Positions 8,205-16,991 of a DNA stretch of 34,867 nucleotides are shown here, one piece after another; the stretch's first letter is position 1, and the number at the start of each line of letters is the position of its first letter. The stretch covers positions 1 to 34,867 of the forward strand of contig DUMD01000108.1 in assembly GCA_012840065.1 (NCBI GenBank), read 5' to 3'. The notes beneath the pieces were generated by a model, which worked only from the letters and a program-made list of their open reading frames with translations, was not told the DNA's origin and searched no databases. Source of the DNA: Clostridia bacterium (GTDB lineage Bacteria; Bacillota; DUMD01). A program made the translations under genes and the position numbers.

Positions 8205-8216
8205 CCCACTCAACCC

Positions 8217-8786
8217 CTAAGAAGTGAAATCGACTTGAGGCGGGGTTTCTGCTCCAGGTGCAGCTTCATAGTATTGTTTAGGTTCAAAACCGAAGATTTT
8301 GGCCCAGATGGACGTAGGGAACCGTTTGATTTTAGTGTTGTAAGTTTGGACTGCTTCATTGTAATCTTTACGGGCAACGGCTAGTCTATTTTCTGTTCCT
8401 GCCAATTCGTCCGCTAACTGGCGGAAATTAGCATCGGCTTTTAAATCCGGATAATTTTCTACTATAACTAACAAACGATTTAAAGCTCCCGCTAATTCCT
8501 GGTCTGCCTGAGCCGTATTTGCGACTCCTTGCGCGCCTGCCAGTTTAGCCCTGGCATTGGTTACATTTTCAAAAACTTCTCTTTCATGTGCAGCATAACC
8601 CTTTACGGTGGCAACTAAGTTGGGAATCAAATCGTTTCTTCTTTGCAGATTATTCTCTACCTGACTCCATTTGCTTGTTACGTTTTCCTCCAAGGAAACT
8701 AAACTATTATAGCTACCTGCTACTATAGCTATGATGACGACTATAATTCCTACAACAATCAGGGTTGATTTCAATTTTTTTCCCAT
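8217..8786 (-). CDS. lemA: LemA family protein
   Basis: 189 residues with one N-terminal membrane helix (STLIVVGIIVVIIAIVAGSYN) and a helical LemA domain: VTSKWSQVENNLQRRNDLIPNL is the family signature, followed by VKGYAAHEREVFENVTNAR and ENYPDLKAD. The N-terminus-out topology is typical. Function in bacteria is not well defined. It is first in a two-gene operon with the TPM protein. ATG 8786 is preceded by GAGAGGAGGACAAGTA, a strong ribosome site. An extended -10 promoter candidate lies about 90 bp upstream. Confidence 0.92.
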   Translation of the reverse strand: MGKKLKSTLIVVGIIVVIIAIVAGSYNSLVSLEENVTSKWSQVENNLQRRNDLIPNLVATVKGYAAHEREVFENVTNARAKLAGAQGVANTAQADQELAGALNRLLVIVENYPDLKADANFRQLADELAGTENRLAVARKDYNEAVQTYNTKIKRFPTSIWAKIFGFEPKQYYEAAPGAETPPQVDFTS

Positions 8787-8870
8787 TACTTGTCCTCCTC
8801 TCTCCTTAATTTACTTGGGAGTTTGTTCCTTAGGTAATAATCTCGAAAAGTTTATATTAAAGTTTATATT

Positions 8871-8902
8871 ATTATACCATAAAAAATACAATTAATTTGC
8901 AA
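8871..8902 (-). promoter_or_regulatory. Candidate lemA promoter
   Basis: On the minus strand TATAAT (8876-8871) is preceded by TGG, making an extended -10. A TTGCAA (8897-8902) is 20 nt further upstream, too far for an ideal -35, so the extended -10 is the main evidence. Confidence 0.5.
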
Positions 8903-9034
8903 GAATGGGATTAAAATAAAGAAAGTTGGGTATTAGAATAATGTTTTTCGATATTTGTCTAATTTTCGGACCAGATTTAAGGTGTTAAAAAATTATTCAG
9001 CTAAGAATAAAAATTTTTATTTTGGCAGGAATAA

Positions 9035-9063
9035 TTGACTTAGTAAAGAATAATAAGTAGAAT
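9035..9063 (+). promoter_or_regulatory. rex promoter (sigma-A type)
   Basis: TTGACT, 17-nt spacer, TAGAAT. Ten of twelve consensus positions match, and the site is about 92 bp before the rex start codon. Confidence 0.75.
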
Positions 9064-9154
9064 AAGTAGGTCATGAGAAATGTTTCACAAATCGTGGATT
9101 GTTTTATTTTTTATAAATTTGTGTTAAATTGTTGCCAGAAGGAGGAATGAAAAA

Positions 9155-9796
9155 GTGCGCAAGTATAAAATATCGGAAATTGTTGTAAAAAGGCTTCCTC
9201 TTTATCTTAGATGTTTAACCTATTTGGATAAAATGGGAGTTCCTACTATTTCTTCCCATGAGTTAGGGCATAAATTAGGGATAAAACCATCTCAAATTAG
9301 AAAAGATTTAGCCTATTTCGGTGAGTTTGGTAAACAGGGAATAGGTTATGATGTTTCCTATTTGCGGGGAGAAATCAGGCATATTCTTGGCCTTACCGAG
9401 CATATTAAAGTTGCGGTTGTGGGGGCAGGTAAACTTGGTCAAGCCCTATCCGATTATATTCTGCTTAAAAGAGAGGATTTTGATATTGCTGCAGTTTTTG
9501 ACCGGGACCCTGCCAAGATTGGTATGGAAGTGGGGGGAGTGAAAGTTTCTCCCATTGAGAATTTAAAAGAGATCATCCAGGAAAAAGAAATCCAGATGGC
9601 TATTGTGACCGTACCTGCCAATGCTGCTCAAAAGGTAGTAAATCTTTTGGTTGACGCCGGGGTTAGAGGGATTTTAAGCTTTGCTCCCATTGCTGTTACT
9701 GTGCCGGAAGGAGTTCGTTTCTATAACGTAGATTTTACCATGGAGCTGCAGAGCCTGGCTTATTACTTGACCGGCCAGGGGAAGAACGAATATTAA
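9155..9796 (+). CDS. rex: Redox-sensing transcriptional repressor Rex
   Basis: 213 residues. An N-terminal winged helix (VPTISSHELGHKLGIKPSQIRKDLAYFGEFGKQGIGYDV) is followed by a Rossmann domain with VAVVGAGKLGQAL for NAD(H) and the AIVTVPANAAQKV segment. Rex proteins are repressors released from DNA when the NADH/NAD+ ratio rises, controlling fermentation and respiration genes. Start is GTG 9155 with GGAGG 9 nt upstream. It is followed after 25 nt by a CoA-binding protein gene and they likely form an operon ending at 10254. No clear full-consensus Rex box is visible next to its promoter. Confidence 0.95.
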   Translation: MRKYKISEIVVKRLPLYLRCLTYLDKMGVPTISSHELGHKLGIKPSQIRKDLAYFGEFGKQGIGYDVSYLRGEIRHILGLTEHIKVAVVGAGKLGQALSDYILLKREDFDIAAVFDRDPAKIGMEVGGVKVSPIENLKEIIQEKEIQMAIVTVPANAAQKVVNLLVDAGVRGILSFAPIAVTVPEGVRFYNVDFTMELQSLAYYLTGQGKNEY

Positions 9797-9821
9797 TTTT
9801 TATAAGAGGAGGTAAGTTAAT

Positions 9822-10229
9822 TTGTCAGATGGGAAGATTGAAAAAATTTTAGCCAACTGCAAGACCATAGCTGTTGTTGGCATTTCTGACAAAGAAGGCA
9901 AACCCAGCAATGAAGTGGCCAGATATTTAAAAAACAATGGTTATAAAATTATTCCTGTTAATCCTAAATTAGAAGAGGTTTTAGGGGAAAAATGTTATCC
10001 CGATTTGCTTTCAATTCCGGAACCGGTGGATTTGGTTGATATTTTCCGGCGTTCGGAGGAAACAGACCAGGTAATTGAGGAAGCAATCAAGATTAAGCCT
10101 AAAGCCATTTGGCTGCAATTGGGAGTAGTTAATCAAGAGGGGGCAGCTAAAGCTGAGGCTGAGGGAATTGATGTGGTTATGGATAGATGTGTAAAAATAG
10201 AACACTCTAAAAGAGTATGTAGGCTTTAA
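9822..10229 (+). CDS. CoA-binding domain protein (YccU-like)
   Basis: 135-residue single-domain Rossmann protein: CKTIAVVGISDKEGKPSNEVARYL, then YKIIPVNPKLEEVLGEKCYP and the C-terminal VVMDRCVKIEH. This matches the stand-alone CoA_binding (succinyl-CoA synthetase alpha-like) family. Substrate and role are undetermined. Start is TTG 9822 with GAGGAGGTAA about 8 nt upstream. It is downstream of rex, and adjacency of two nucleotide/cofactor-sensing Rossmann proteins may be meaningful but is unproven. Confidence 0.85.
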   Translation: MSDGKIEKILANCKTIAVVGISDKEGKPSNEVARYLKNNGYKIIPVNPKLEEVLGEKCYPDLLSIPEPVDLVDIFRRSEETDQVIEEAIKIKPKAIWLQLGVVNQEGAAKAEAEGIDVVMDRCVKIEHSKRVCRL

Positions 10230-10260
10230 AAAAGAGACCAAATAGGTCTCTTTTCTTTTT
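10230..10260 (+). terminator. Intrinsic terminator after the rex operon
   Basis: 10-bp stem AAAAGAGACC / GGTCTCTTTT with loop AAATA, followed by CTTTTT. Confidence 0.88.
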
Positions 10261-10318
10261 AGATCTGGCTTTTTGTATTATTCTGAATAGTTGTAAATGT
10301 TTTTTTCTAAGAAAGGTA

Positions 10319-10348
10319 TTGCATTAATATACAATATGAATGTATAAT
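10319..10348 (+). promoter_or_regulatory. Promoter of the arg operon
   Basis: TTGCAT, 18-nt spacer, perfect TATAAT, about 31 bp before the argC start codon. Confidence 0.65.
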
Positions 10349-10352
10349 TATA
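10335..10352 (+). promoter_or_regulatory. Candidate ArgR/AhrC operator (ARG box)
   Basis: TATGAAT matches the left half of the TNTGAATWWWWATTCANW pattern exactly; the right half (AATTATA) is degenerate. It overlaps the -10 box, as expected for repression. Only one imperfect box is seen. Confidence 0.4.
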
Positions 10353-10378
10353 AACAATAAAACTAGGGGGAGATTGAA

Positions 10379-11422
10379 TTGATCCGTTTTGGAATCTTAG
10401 GAGCAACAGGTTATACCGGTGGGGAATTAATCCGTTTATTACTGAACCATCCATATGGTGAAATAACCTATATAACTGCCGATAGATATGCCGGGAAGCA
10501 AATTGGGGAAGTTTTTCCTCAGTTCCGAACGGTGTTAGATTTAAGCTGCAAGGAATTAATCGTGGAAGAAGTTATTGAAGAGTGCGATCTGGTTTTTTCA
10601 GCTCTTCCCCACGGTTTATCCATGAAATTTGTAGGTGAATTGATTAAAGCGGGGAAAAAAGTTGTTGATTTAAGTGCAGATTATCGTTTAGATGACAGTG
10701 AGATTTATCAAGCTTGGTATGGTCTGGAACATCGTACTCCTGAGCTTTTAAGCCAAGCGGTGTACGGTTTGCCTGAAATAAATCGGGAAAAAATAAAGTC
10801 TGCTTCTCTGGTAGCTAATCCGGGGTGTTATCCTACCAGTATTATTCTTGCTCTCTATCCTCTTTTAAAGGCTCAAATTATAGAAAAAGAGGGAATTATT
10901 GCGGATTCTAAATCGGGGGTTTCCGGCGCAGGTCGCGCTTTAAGTCTTAATTCCCTTTTCTGTGAGGTTGAGGGAGGCCTTCATCCTTACCAGCTAGGAG
11001 GGGTACATCGACATCTGCCGGAAATTGAGCAGGAACTCAGCAAGGCTGCGGGGGAACAGGTTGTAATTACTTTTACCCCTCATTTAATTCCTATGAATAG
11101 AGGGATTTTATCTACAATTTATCTTCAGCCTAAAGCGGGAATAACTGAAGAGAAGGTAAGGACAGTTCTGATGGAGTTTTATGAACAGGAACCCTTTGTT
11201 CATATCTTGCCGGCGGGGGAATTTCCGCAAACCAAGGCCCTAGTAGGGACGAATTATTGTTTCCTCAGTGTTCACTGGGATTCCCGAACTAAAAGGCTGA
11301 TTTTATGTTCGGCTATTGATAATCTTACTAAAGGAGCTTCCGGCCAGGCTGTCCAAAATGCTAACCTTTTATTAGGCTGTCCGGAGAAGGCGGGACTTGA
11401 ATTAACAGCTGTTTATCCATAA
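10379..11422 (+). CDS. argC: N-acetyl-gamma-glutamyl-phosphate reductase
   Basis: 347 residues. It reduces N-acetylglutamyl phosphate with NADPH to the semialdehyde, the third step of arginine synthesis. The N-terminal Rossmann motif is GILGATGYTGGELIRLL; the catalytic cysteine is in the conserved VANPGCYPTS. The start is TTG 10379 with AGGGGGAG about 6 nt upstream. It opens a seven-gene arg cluster (C-J-B-D-F-G-H) all on one strand. Its promoter carries a possible ARG box. Confidence 0.96.
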   Translation: MIRFGILGATGYTGGELIRLLLNHPYGEITYITADRYAGKQIGEVFPQFRTVLDLSCKELIVEEVIEECDLVFSALPHGLSMKFVGELIKAGKKVVDLSADYRLDDSEIYQAWYGLEHRTPELLSQAVYGLPEINREKIKSASLVANPGCYPTSIILALYPLLKAQIIEKEGIIADSKSGVSGAGRALSLNSLFCEVEGGLHPYQLGGVHRHLPEIEQELSKAAGEQVVITFTPHLIPMNRGILSTIYLQPKAGITEEKVRTVLMEFYEQEPFVHILPAGEFPQTKALVGTNYCFLSVHWDSRTKRLILCSAIDNLTKGASGQAVQNANLLLGCPEKAGLELTAVYP

Positions 11423-11483
11423 GGGATAAATAGTTCGGTGGAAGATAATTGATTTTTGAAGGTGAAAGAAGGGAGTGAAGATA

Positions 11484-12695
11484 GTGGATTTAACTATGAT
11501 AGATGGTGGAGTAACGGCTGCTGCCGGTTTTCTAGCCGGAGCAGCAGCCTGCGGAATAAAAAACGGAGGTAAGAAAAAGGATCTGGCGGTAATTTATTCA
11601 GAGGTACCGGCAATTTCTGCAGGAGTCTTTACCTGCAATAAGGTGAAAGCTGCCCCCCTTCTACTAACCCAAAAACATTTACAAGCAGGTTACCTGCGGG
11701 CTGTGGTGGTAAACAGCGGTAATGCCAATGCCTGCACCGGGGAGCAGGGCATGCTTGATGCTTTAAAAATGGCAGAACTGACAGCCGGTTTGCTAAAGAT
11801 TAGGACGGAAGAAGTGGCGGTTTCTTCCACCGGGGTAATTGGAGTAAAAATGCCTATGGAACGGGTAGAAAAAGGGATTATGGCTGCCTGTGCCGGGCTT
11901 AAGAGAGAGGGAAGCGGGGAGGCCGCCGAGGCAATTATGACTACTGACCTGGTGCCTAAATCCATTGCTTACAGTTTTAAATTGGGAAACAAAGAGGTTA
12001 GAATCGGTGGGATTGCCAAAGGTTCGGGGATGATTCATCCTAATATGGCCACAATGTTGGGCTTTATAACTACGGATGCCCTTATAAGCCGGGAGGCTTT
12101 ACAGCAGGCTTTAAAAGAGGTTACTGACCAGACTTTTAATATGATAACGGTGGACGGAGACCAGAGCACCAATGATATGGTGCTGGTTATGGCCAACGGC
12201 TTGGCTGGTAACCCCAGGATTGAGATAGGAAATGAATATTATGGGGATTTTATTTTTGTTTTACGGCAGGTCTGCGAATATTTGGCGAAAGAAATAGCAA
12301 GGGACGGCGAAGGGGCGACTAAACTTTTAGAGGTAGAGGTGAAGGGAGCCGCTTCTTTAGCGGATGCCCGGCAGATAGCCCGGACGGTAGCTAAGTCAAA
12401 CCTGGTGAAAACAGCAATTTTCGGGGAAGATGCCAACTGGGGAAGGATATTGGCGGCTGTTGGTTATTCGGGAGCTGATTGTGATCCGGATTTAGTTGAT
12501 ATCGCCTTGGGACCTGTGCAGGTAGCTGCAGGGGGAAAGGCTATTCCTTTCAGCGAGGAGGAGGCCAAAGCCGTTCTGCAAAAGGACAGTGTAAAAATTA
12601 CCATTGATCTCCATTTAGGCTACTATTCTGCTACTGCCTGGGGCTGTGATCTTTCTTTTGACTATATCAAAATCAATAGTAGCTACCGGTCTTAG
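11484..12695 (+). CDS. argJ: Bifunctional glutamate N-acetyltransferase / amino-acid acetyltransferase
   Basis: 403 residues. ArgJ moves the acetyl group from N-acetylornithine to glutamate, making the pathway cyclic; many forms also use acetyl-CoA for the first step. The self-cleavage and nucleophile motif is visible as KGSGMIHPNMATMLGF, where the Thr after Ala starts the beta chain. VVNSGNANACTG and the final GCDLSFDYIKINSSY are also typical. The track begins at GTG 11475, but AAGGGA touches it; GTG 11484 lies 8 nt after that Shine-Dalgarno and is preferred. ATG 11496 (MIDGG) is a further alternative. No argA or argE is in the window, consistent with the cyclic pathway. Confidence 0.94.
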   Translation: MDLTMIDGGVTAAAGFLAGAAACGIKNGGKKKDLAVIYSEVPAISAGVFTCNKVKAAPLLLTQKHLQAGYLRAVVVNSGNANACTGEQGMLDALKMAELTAGLLKIRTEEVAVSSTGVIGVKMPMERVEKGIMAACAGLKREGSGEAAEAIMTTDLVPKSIAYSFKLGNKEVRIGGIAKGSGMIHPNMATMLGFITTDALISREALQQALKEVTDQTFNMITVDGDQSTNDMVLVMANGLAGNPRIEIGNEYYGDFIFVLRQVCEYLAKEIARDGEGATKLLEVEVKGAASLADARQIARTVAKSNLVKTAIFGEDANWGRILAAVGYSGADCDPDLVDIALGPVQVAAGGKAIPFSEEEAKAVLQKDSVKITIDLHLGYYSATAWGCDLSFDYIKINSSYRS

Positions 12696-12711
12696 AATGG
12701 GGGAAAGAAAA

Positions 12712-13563
12712 ATGTACGATCCAATTGAAAAAGCCAGTGTTTTGATCGAAGCCCTTCCCTATATGCGGAAGTTCTTCGGTAAAACCTTTGTGATTAAATA
12801 CGGCGGAAGTGCCATGACCGATCCGCAGCGGAAAAAGGGGGTAATTTTAGATATTATCCTGCTTAAATACATTGGGATTAATCCCATTCTCGTTCACGGG
12901 GGAGGTCCCCAGCTGACCGAAATGCTGAAAAGGTTAGGCAAGAAGGCAAACTTTGTGAACGGACTCCGGGTTACCGATCGGGAAACCATGGAAGTTGCGG
13001 AAATGGTTTTGGCCGGTAAAGTTAATAAGGATATTGTGGCTTTAATTAACCAAAACGGAGGTAAGGCTGTCGGGATAAGCGGCAAAGACGGGCAAACCAT
13101 TATGGCTAAACAGGCGGACGGAAATCTGGGCTTGGTAGGAGAGGTTACGGAAATTGATACCAAACTGCTCAAACTTTTAAGCAATGAAGGATATATTCCG
13201 GTTATTTCTTCCATCGGTGTAGGAGAGGATGGGGAAACTTATAATATTAATGCCGATTATGTGGCAGGGCAAGTGGCTGCTGCCCTCCAGGCAGAAAAAT
13301 TAATTATCCTTACTGATGTTCGGGGAGTTTGGTTGGATAAAAACGACCCCGATTCATTTTTACCTGTCTTAAATCGGGCTAGAGCCCAGGAGTTAATTGA
13401 GCAAAACATTATTGACGGCGGTATGATTCCTAAAGTTAATGCCTGCCTTCAGGCTTTGGACGGAGGAGTAGCAAGTGCCCACCTTCTAGACGGTCGTCCT
13501 CCCCATTCGCTTTTATTGGAAATATTTACTGACGGCGGGGTAGGTACAATGATTACAAAATAA
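12712..13563 (+). CDS. argB: Acetylglutamate kinase
   Basis: 283 residues. It phosphorylates N-acetylglutamate with ATP. The amino-acid kinase fold is shown by FVIKYGGSAM, LVHGGGPQ and ITDVRG-like ILTDVRGVW. The N-terminal helix EKASVLIEALPYMRKFFGK is characteristic of arginine-inhibited hexameric forms, so feedback inhibition by arginine is expected. The track ORF starts at TTG 12646 inside argJ; ATG 12712 with GGGGGA upstream is the correct start. It lies 16 nt after argJ. Confidence 0.95.
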   Translation: MYDPIEKASVLIEALPYMRKFFGKTFVIKYGGSAMTDPQRKKGVILDIILLKYIGINPILVHGGGPQLTEMLKRLGKKANFVNGLRVTDRETMEVAEMVLAGKVNKDIVALINQNGGKAVGISGKDGQTIMAKQADGNLGLVGEVTEIDTKLLKLLSNEGYIPVISSIGVGEDGETYNINADYVAGQVAAALQAEKLIILTDVRGVWLDKNDPDSFLPVLNRARAQELIEQNIIDGGMIPKVNACLQALDGGVASAHLLDGRPPHSLLLEIFTDGGVGTMITK

Positions 13564-13604
13564 TCTAAGTGGGCTGAAATATATGTGCCGGTGGGGGTGG
13601 AAAG

Positions 13605-14801
13605 GTGAAAAGTGAAATAAAGGAAAAGGCGGATAAATATATTATGCAGACCTATGGCCGCTTTCCTCTGGCTTTGGTAAGGGGAGAAGGTTGTTGGGTC
13701 TGGGATGAAGAAGGCAAAAAATACTTAGATTTTATCAGCGGTTTAGGGGTTAATTCTCTCGGTCACTGTCACCCGGCGGTGGTGGGAGCAGTCAAGGAAC
13801 AAGTTGAAAAAATCCTGCATTGTTCTAACCTTTACTATACCAAACCTCAGGCCGAGCTGGCAGAAATCTTGATTAAAAACTCTTGTTTTGACCGGGTTTT
13901 CTTCTGCAATAGCGGGGCGGAGGCCAACGAGGCAGCAATAAAATTGGCCCGAAAATATTCTCACCTTAAATACGGTGAAGACCGGAAAGAAATTATTTCT
14001 ACCCTTAATTCTTTTCATGGCCGGACGATGGCAACTATAACCGCCACCGGCCAGACTAAATACCAAGCAGGTTTTAATCCCCTTTTGCCCGGTTTCAAAT
14101 ATGTAGCTTACGGTGATTTTGAGGCTTTAAAAGAGGCAGTAAGTTCTCAAACCTGTGCCGTTTTGATTGAGCCTGTTCAAGGTGAGGGGGGGATAAATAC
14201 TGCTGAGAAAGACTACTGGCAGGCTTTAAGGGAATTTTGTAGCCAGAATGATATTTTACTGATTTTTGATGAGGTTCAATGCGGTCTTGCTCGGACCGGC
14301 AAATTATTTGCTTATGAAGCTTTGGGGGTAGAGCCGGATATAATCACTTTAGCCAAGGCCCTGGGAGGAGGGTTGCCCATCGGGGCCATGATGGCCAGAG
14401 AAAGTGCGGCCTCAGCCTTTCGACCGGGAGACCATGCTTCAACTTTCGGTGGTAATCCGGTGGCAGCAGCAGCTGCAGTTGCTGTTATGAAAACGTTTTT
14501 GACGGAAAATATCCCCGGCCGGGCAGAAAAACTAGGTAATTATTTTCAGGCCAAGCTCCGGGATTTACAATTTAAATATCCTCAGATCAAGGAAGTTAGG
14601 GGATTAGGCCTGATGATCGGCGTTGAAGTAGCAGAGAAGGGGCCGGAGATTGTAAAATCATGTTTAGAAAAAGGTCTTTTAATAAATTGTACGGCAGAGA
14701 AGGTTTTAAGGTTTTTACCTCCTTTAATAATCGGGGAAGCTGAAGTAGATCAGGCAGTTAATATTTTAGCCGATGCTTTTGGGGAAAATTTTAAAAACTA
14801 G
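13605..14801 (+). CDS. argD: Acetylornithine aminotransferase
   Basis: 398 residues, class III PLP aminotransferase converting N-acetylglutamate semialdehyde to N-acetylornithine. Visible motifs are [50 protein letters not shown] and the PLP lysine in [16 protein letters not shown]. In some bacteria the same enzyme serves in lysine synthesis (succinyl-DAP aminotransferase). GTG 13605 follows a GGTGGAAAG ribosome site. It lies 41 nt after argB. Confidence 0.94.
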   Translation: MKSEIKEKADKYIMQTYGRFPLALVRGEGCWVWDEEGKKYLDFISGLGVNSLGHCHPAVVGAVKEQVEKILHCSNLYYTKPQAELAEILIKNSCFDRVFFCNSGAEANEAAIKLARKYSHLKYGEDRKEIISTLNSFHGRTMATITATGQTKYQAGFNPLLPGFKYVAYGDFEALKEAVSSQTCAVLIEPVQGEGGINTAEKDYWQALREFCSQNDILLIFDEVQCGLARTGKLFAYEALGVEPDIITLAKALGGGLPIGAMMARESAASAFRPGDHASTFGGNPVAAAAAVAVMKTFLTENIPGRAEKLGNYFQAKLRDLQFKYPQIKEVRGLGLMIGVEVAEKGPEIVKSCLEKGLLINCTAEKVLRFLPPLIIGEAEVDQAVNILADAFGENFKN

Positions 14802-14823
14802 AGTGAAGAAGGTGAAAAAGTTG

Positions 14824-15750
14824 ATGATGAAGGGTAAAGATTTATTATCCATCTATGACCTAAGTTTAGAAGAAATAAATTTAATTTTTCGGGTGGCGGA
14901 GGAATTAAAGTCCGATCGGAAAATCGGCAAACCCCATCCCTATTTGCAGGGTAAGACTCTGGCCATGATCTTCCAAAAACACTCCACCAGGACCAGGGTG
15001 TCCTTTGAAGTGGGTATGTACCAATTGGGAGGTTATGCTCTTTACTTGAGCGGAAAAGACCTTCAGTTGGGCCGGGGGGAGACGATTAAAGATACGGCCC
15101 AGGTTCTTTCCCGCTATGTGGATGGAATCATGATTAGAACCTTTTCCCATGAGGAAGTAGAGGAGCTGGCCTATTATGCCAGTGTTCCGGTTATCAACGG
15201 ACTGACGGATTTGCTGCATCCCTGCCAGGTACTGGCGGATTTGTTCACCATTAAAGAAAAGAAGGGTAGTTTAAAGGGTTTGAAACTGGCTTTCATTGGA
15301 GATGGGAATAATGTGGCCCATTCTTTGCTTTACGGTTGTTCAAAAGTAGGCATGGACATTGCTGTGGCCAGTCCCCCGGGTTATAAAGTCAAGGAAGAAA
15401 TTGTAGAAAGGGCAATGGCTGTGGCTAAAAAAACCGGTTCCAAAATCCTTATCACCGAAGATCCTCTGGAAGCAGCAAAAGATGCGGATGTTCTTTATAC
15501 CGATGTTTGGGCCAGCATGGGCCAGGAAGAGGAACAAGAGGAACGGATGAAAATGTTCAGCAATTATCAGGTTAATAAGGAGATGCTAAAGTATACCAAA
15601 GAAGATCCCATTTTTTTACATTGCCTGCCTGCCCATCGGGGGGAGGAGGTAACGGAGGAAATAATCGACGGGCCCTGGTCAGCAGTTTTTGATGAAGCGG
15701 AAAACAGGCTGCATGTTCAAAAAGCGATTATGGCCCTTTTAATGAGTTAA
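14824..15750 (+). CDS. argF: Ornithine carbamoyltransferase
   Basis: 308 residues. It forms citrulline from ornithine and carbamoyl phosphate. Motifs: STRTRVSFE for carbamoyl phosphate, HPCQVLADL, the SMG loop in [11 protein letters not shown], and [10 protein letters not shown]. The track starts at TTG 14773 within argD; AGAAGGTG at 14807-14814 points to TTG 14821 or ATG 14824, and ATG gives a normal OTC N-terminus ([14 protein letters not shown]). It follows argD by about 22 nt. Catabolic use is unlikely because no arcA or arcC is present. Confidence 0.95.
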   Translation: MMKGKDLLSIYDLSLEEINLIFRVAEELKSDRKIGKPHPYLQGKTLAMIFQKHSTRTRVSFEVGMYQLGGYALYLSGKDLQLGRGETIKDTAQVLSRYVDGIMIRTFSHEEVEELAYYASVPVINGLTDLLHPCQVLADLFTIKEKKGSLKGLKLAFIGDGNNVAHSLLYGCSKVGMDIAVASPPGYKVKEEIVERAMAVAKKTGSKILITEDPLEAAKDADVLYTDVWASMGQEEEQEERMKMFSNYQVNKEMLKYTKEDPIFLHCLPAHRGEEVTEEIIDGPWSAVFDEAENRLHVQKAIMALLMS

Positions 15751-15784
15751 GAAAAGAAATTTTTGAGATTGGGGAGGAGTAAAA

Positions 15785-16978
15785 ATGAAAAAAGTAGTTT
15801 TGGCTTATTCGGGAGGTTTGGATACTTCTGTAGCCATTAAATGGTTAGAAGAAAAATACGGTGCGGAAGTAATTGCTTTAGCCGCCGATGTGGGCGAAGG
15901 TAAGGATTTGGATTTTGTCAAAGAAAAAGCCCTTAAAATCGGGGCAAAAAAGGTTTATCTGATTGATGCTCAGGAAGAATTTGTGAAAGAATACATCTTT
16001 CCTGTTTTAAAGGCAAATGCCGTTTATGAAGGCAAGTATCTTTTATCCGCTGCCCTTTCCCGTCCTCTGATTTCCAAATTGCTAGTGGAGATAGCGGAAA
16101 AGGAAGGGGCTGATGCGGTAGCTCATGGTTGCACAGGTAAGGGGAATGACCAGGTAAGGTTTGACGTATCGGTGGCAGCTTTAAACCCTAATTTGGAGAT
16201 TATTGCTCCCGTGCGGGAATGGCCCATGTCCAGGGAGGAAGAAATTGAATATGCTAAAGAAAAAGGAATTCCCATTCCGGTAGATTTGGATAATCCCTAC
16301 AGTATAGATCAAAATCTTTGGGGCAGAAGTATTGAATGCGGAGTTTTGGAAGATCCTTGGCAGGAAGCCCCTGAGGATGTCTATGAATGGACAAAATCTC
16401 CCCAGGATGCTCCTGACCAACCCTGCTACCTGGAAATCGGTTTTGAAAAAGGAATTCCGGTAAGTATTGACGGGGTGAAATATGGTCCGGTGGAATTGAT
16501 TAAAAAATTAAATAGGCTGGCCGGAGAAAATGGGGTGGGCCGGGTTGACCATGTGGAAAACCGTTTGGTGGGGATTAAATCCCGGGAAGTTTATGAATGT
16601 CCCGCAGCAACGGTTTTACTGGAAGCTCACCGGGATCTAGAGGCTTTTACCAATCCTAAGGAAGTAACCCATTATAAGGCTATGCTGGATCAAAAATATG
16701 CAGAATTGGTTTATAACGGTCTATGGTTTTCACCGCTGAAAAAGGCCTTAGATGCCTTTATTGATGTTACTCAGGAAACAGTAACCGGCACCGTGCGGGT
16801 AAAACTGTTCAAAGGAAGCTGCAAAGTGGTGGGCCGGAAATCTGCTTACGGTCTTTATGATCATGCTTTGGCTACCTACGATAAAGGAGATAAATTTGAT
16901 CACAAAGCAGCCCAAGGATTTATCAGCATTTGGGGATTACCGACCAGGGTATATTCTACTGTAAATAAAAAAGATTAA
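15785..16978 (+). CDS. argG: Argininosuccinate synthase
   Basis: 397 residues. It ligates citrulline and aspartate using ATP. The N-type pyrophosphatase P-loop is visible as [12 protein letters not shown] at the N-terminus; [24 protein letters not shown] and the central [14 protein letters not shown] are standard. ATG 15785 follows GGGGAGGAG. It is 34 nt after argF and 13 nt before argH. Confidence 0.97.
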   Translation: MKKVVLAYSGGLDTSVAIKWLEEKYGAEVIALAADVGEGKDLDFVKEKALKIGAKKVYLIDAQEEFVKEYIFPVLKANAVYEGKYLLSAALSRPLISKLLVEIAEKEGADAVAHGCTGKGNDQVRFDVSVAALNPNLEIIAPVREWPMSREEEIEYAKEKGIPIPVDLDNPYSIDQNLWGRSIECGVLEDPWQEAPEDVYEWTKSPQDAPDQPCYLEIGFEKGIPVSIDGVKYGPVELIKKLNRLAGENGVGRVDHVENRLVGIKSREVYECPAATVLLEAHRDLEAFTNPKEVTHYKAMLDQKYAELVYNGLWFSPLKKALDAFIDVTQETVTGTVRVKLFKGSCKVVGRKSAYGLYDHALATYDKGDKFDHKAAQGFISIWGLPTRVYSTVNKKD

Positions 16979-16991
16979 CGGAGGGGTAAGG

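Larger units (their letters stand above)
8787..9154. other. Divergent lemA/rex intergenic region
   Basis: 368 nt, AT-rich, without a gene. From left to right it holds the lemA leader, two overlapping copies of AAAGTTTATATTA (8847-8859 and 8859-8871), the lemA promoter candidate, a 16-bp palindrome AATAAAAATTTTTATT (9006-9021) and the rex promoter. Confidence 0.7.

Noticed and set aside
11690-12038. Minus-strand ORFs inside argJ
   Set aside because: Shadows of a strongly supported coding frame.
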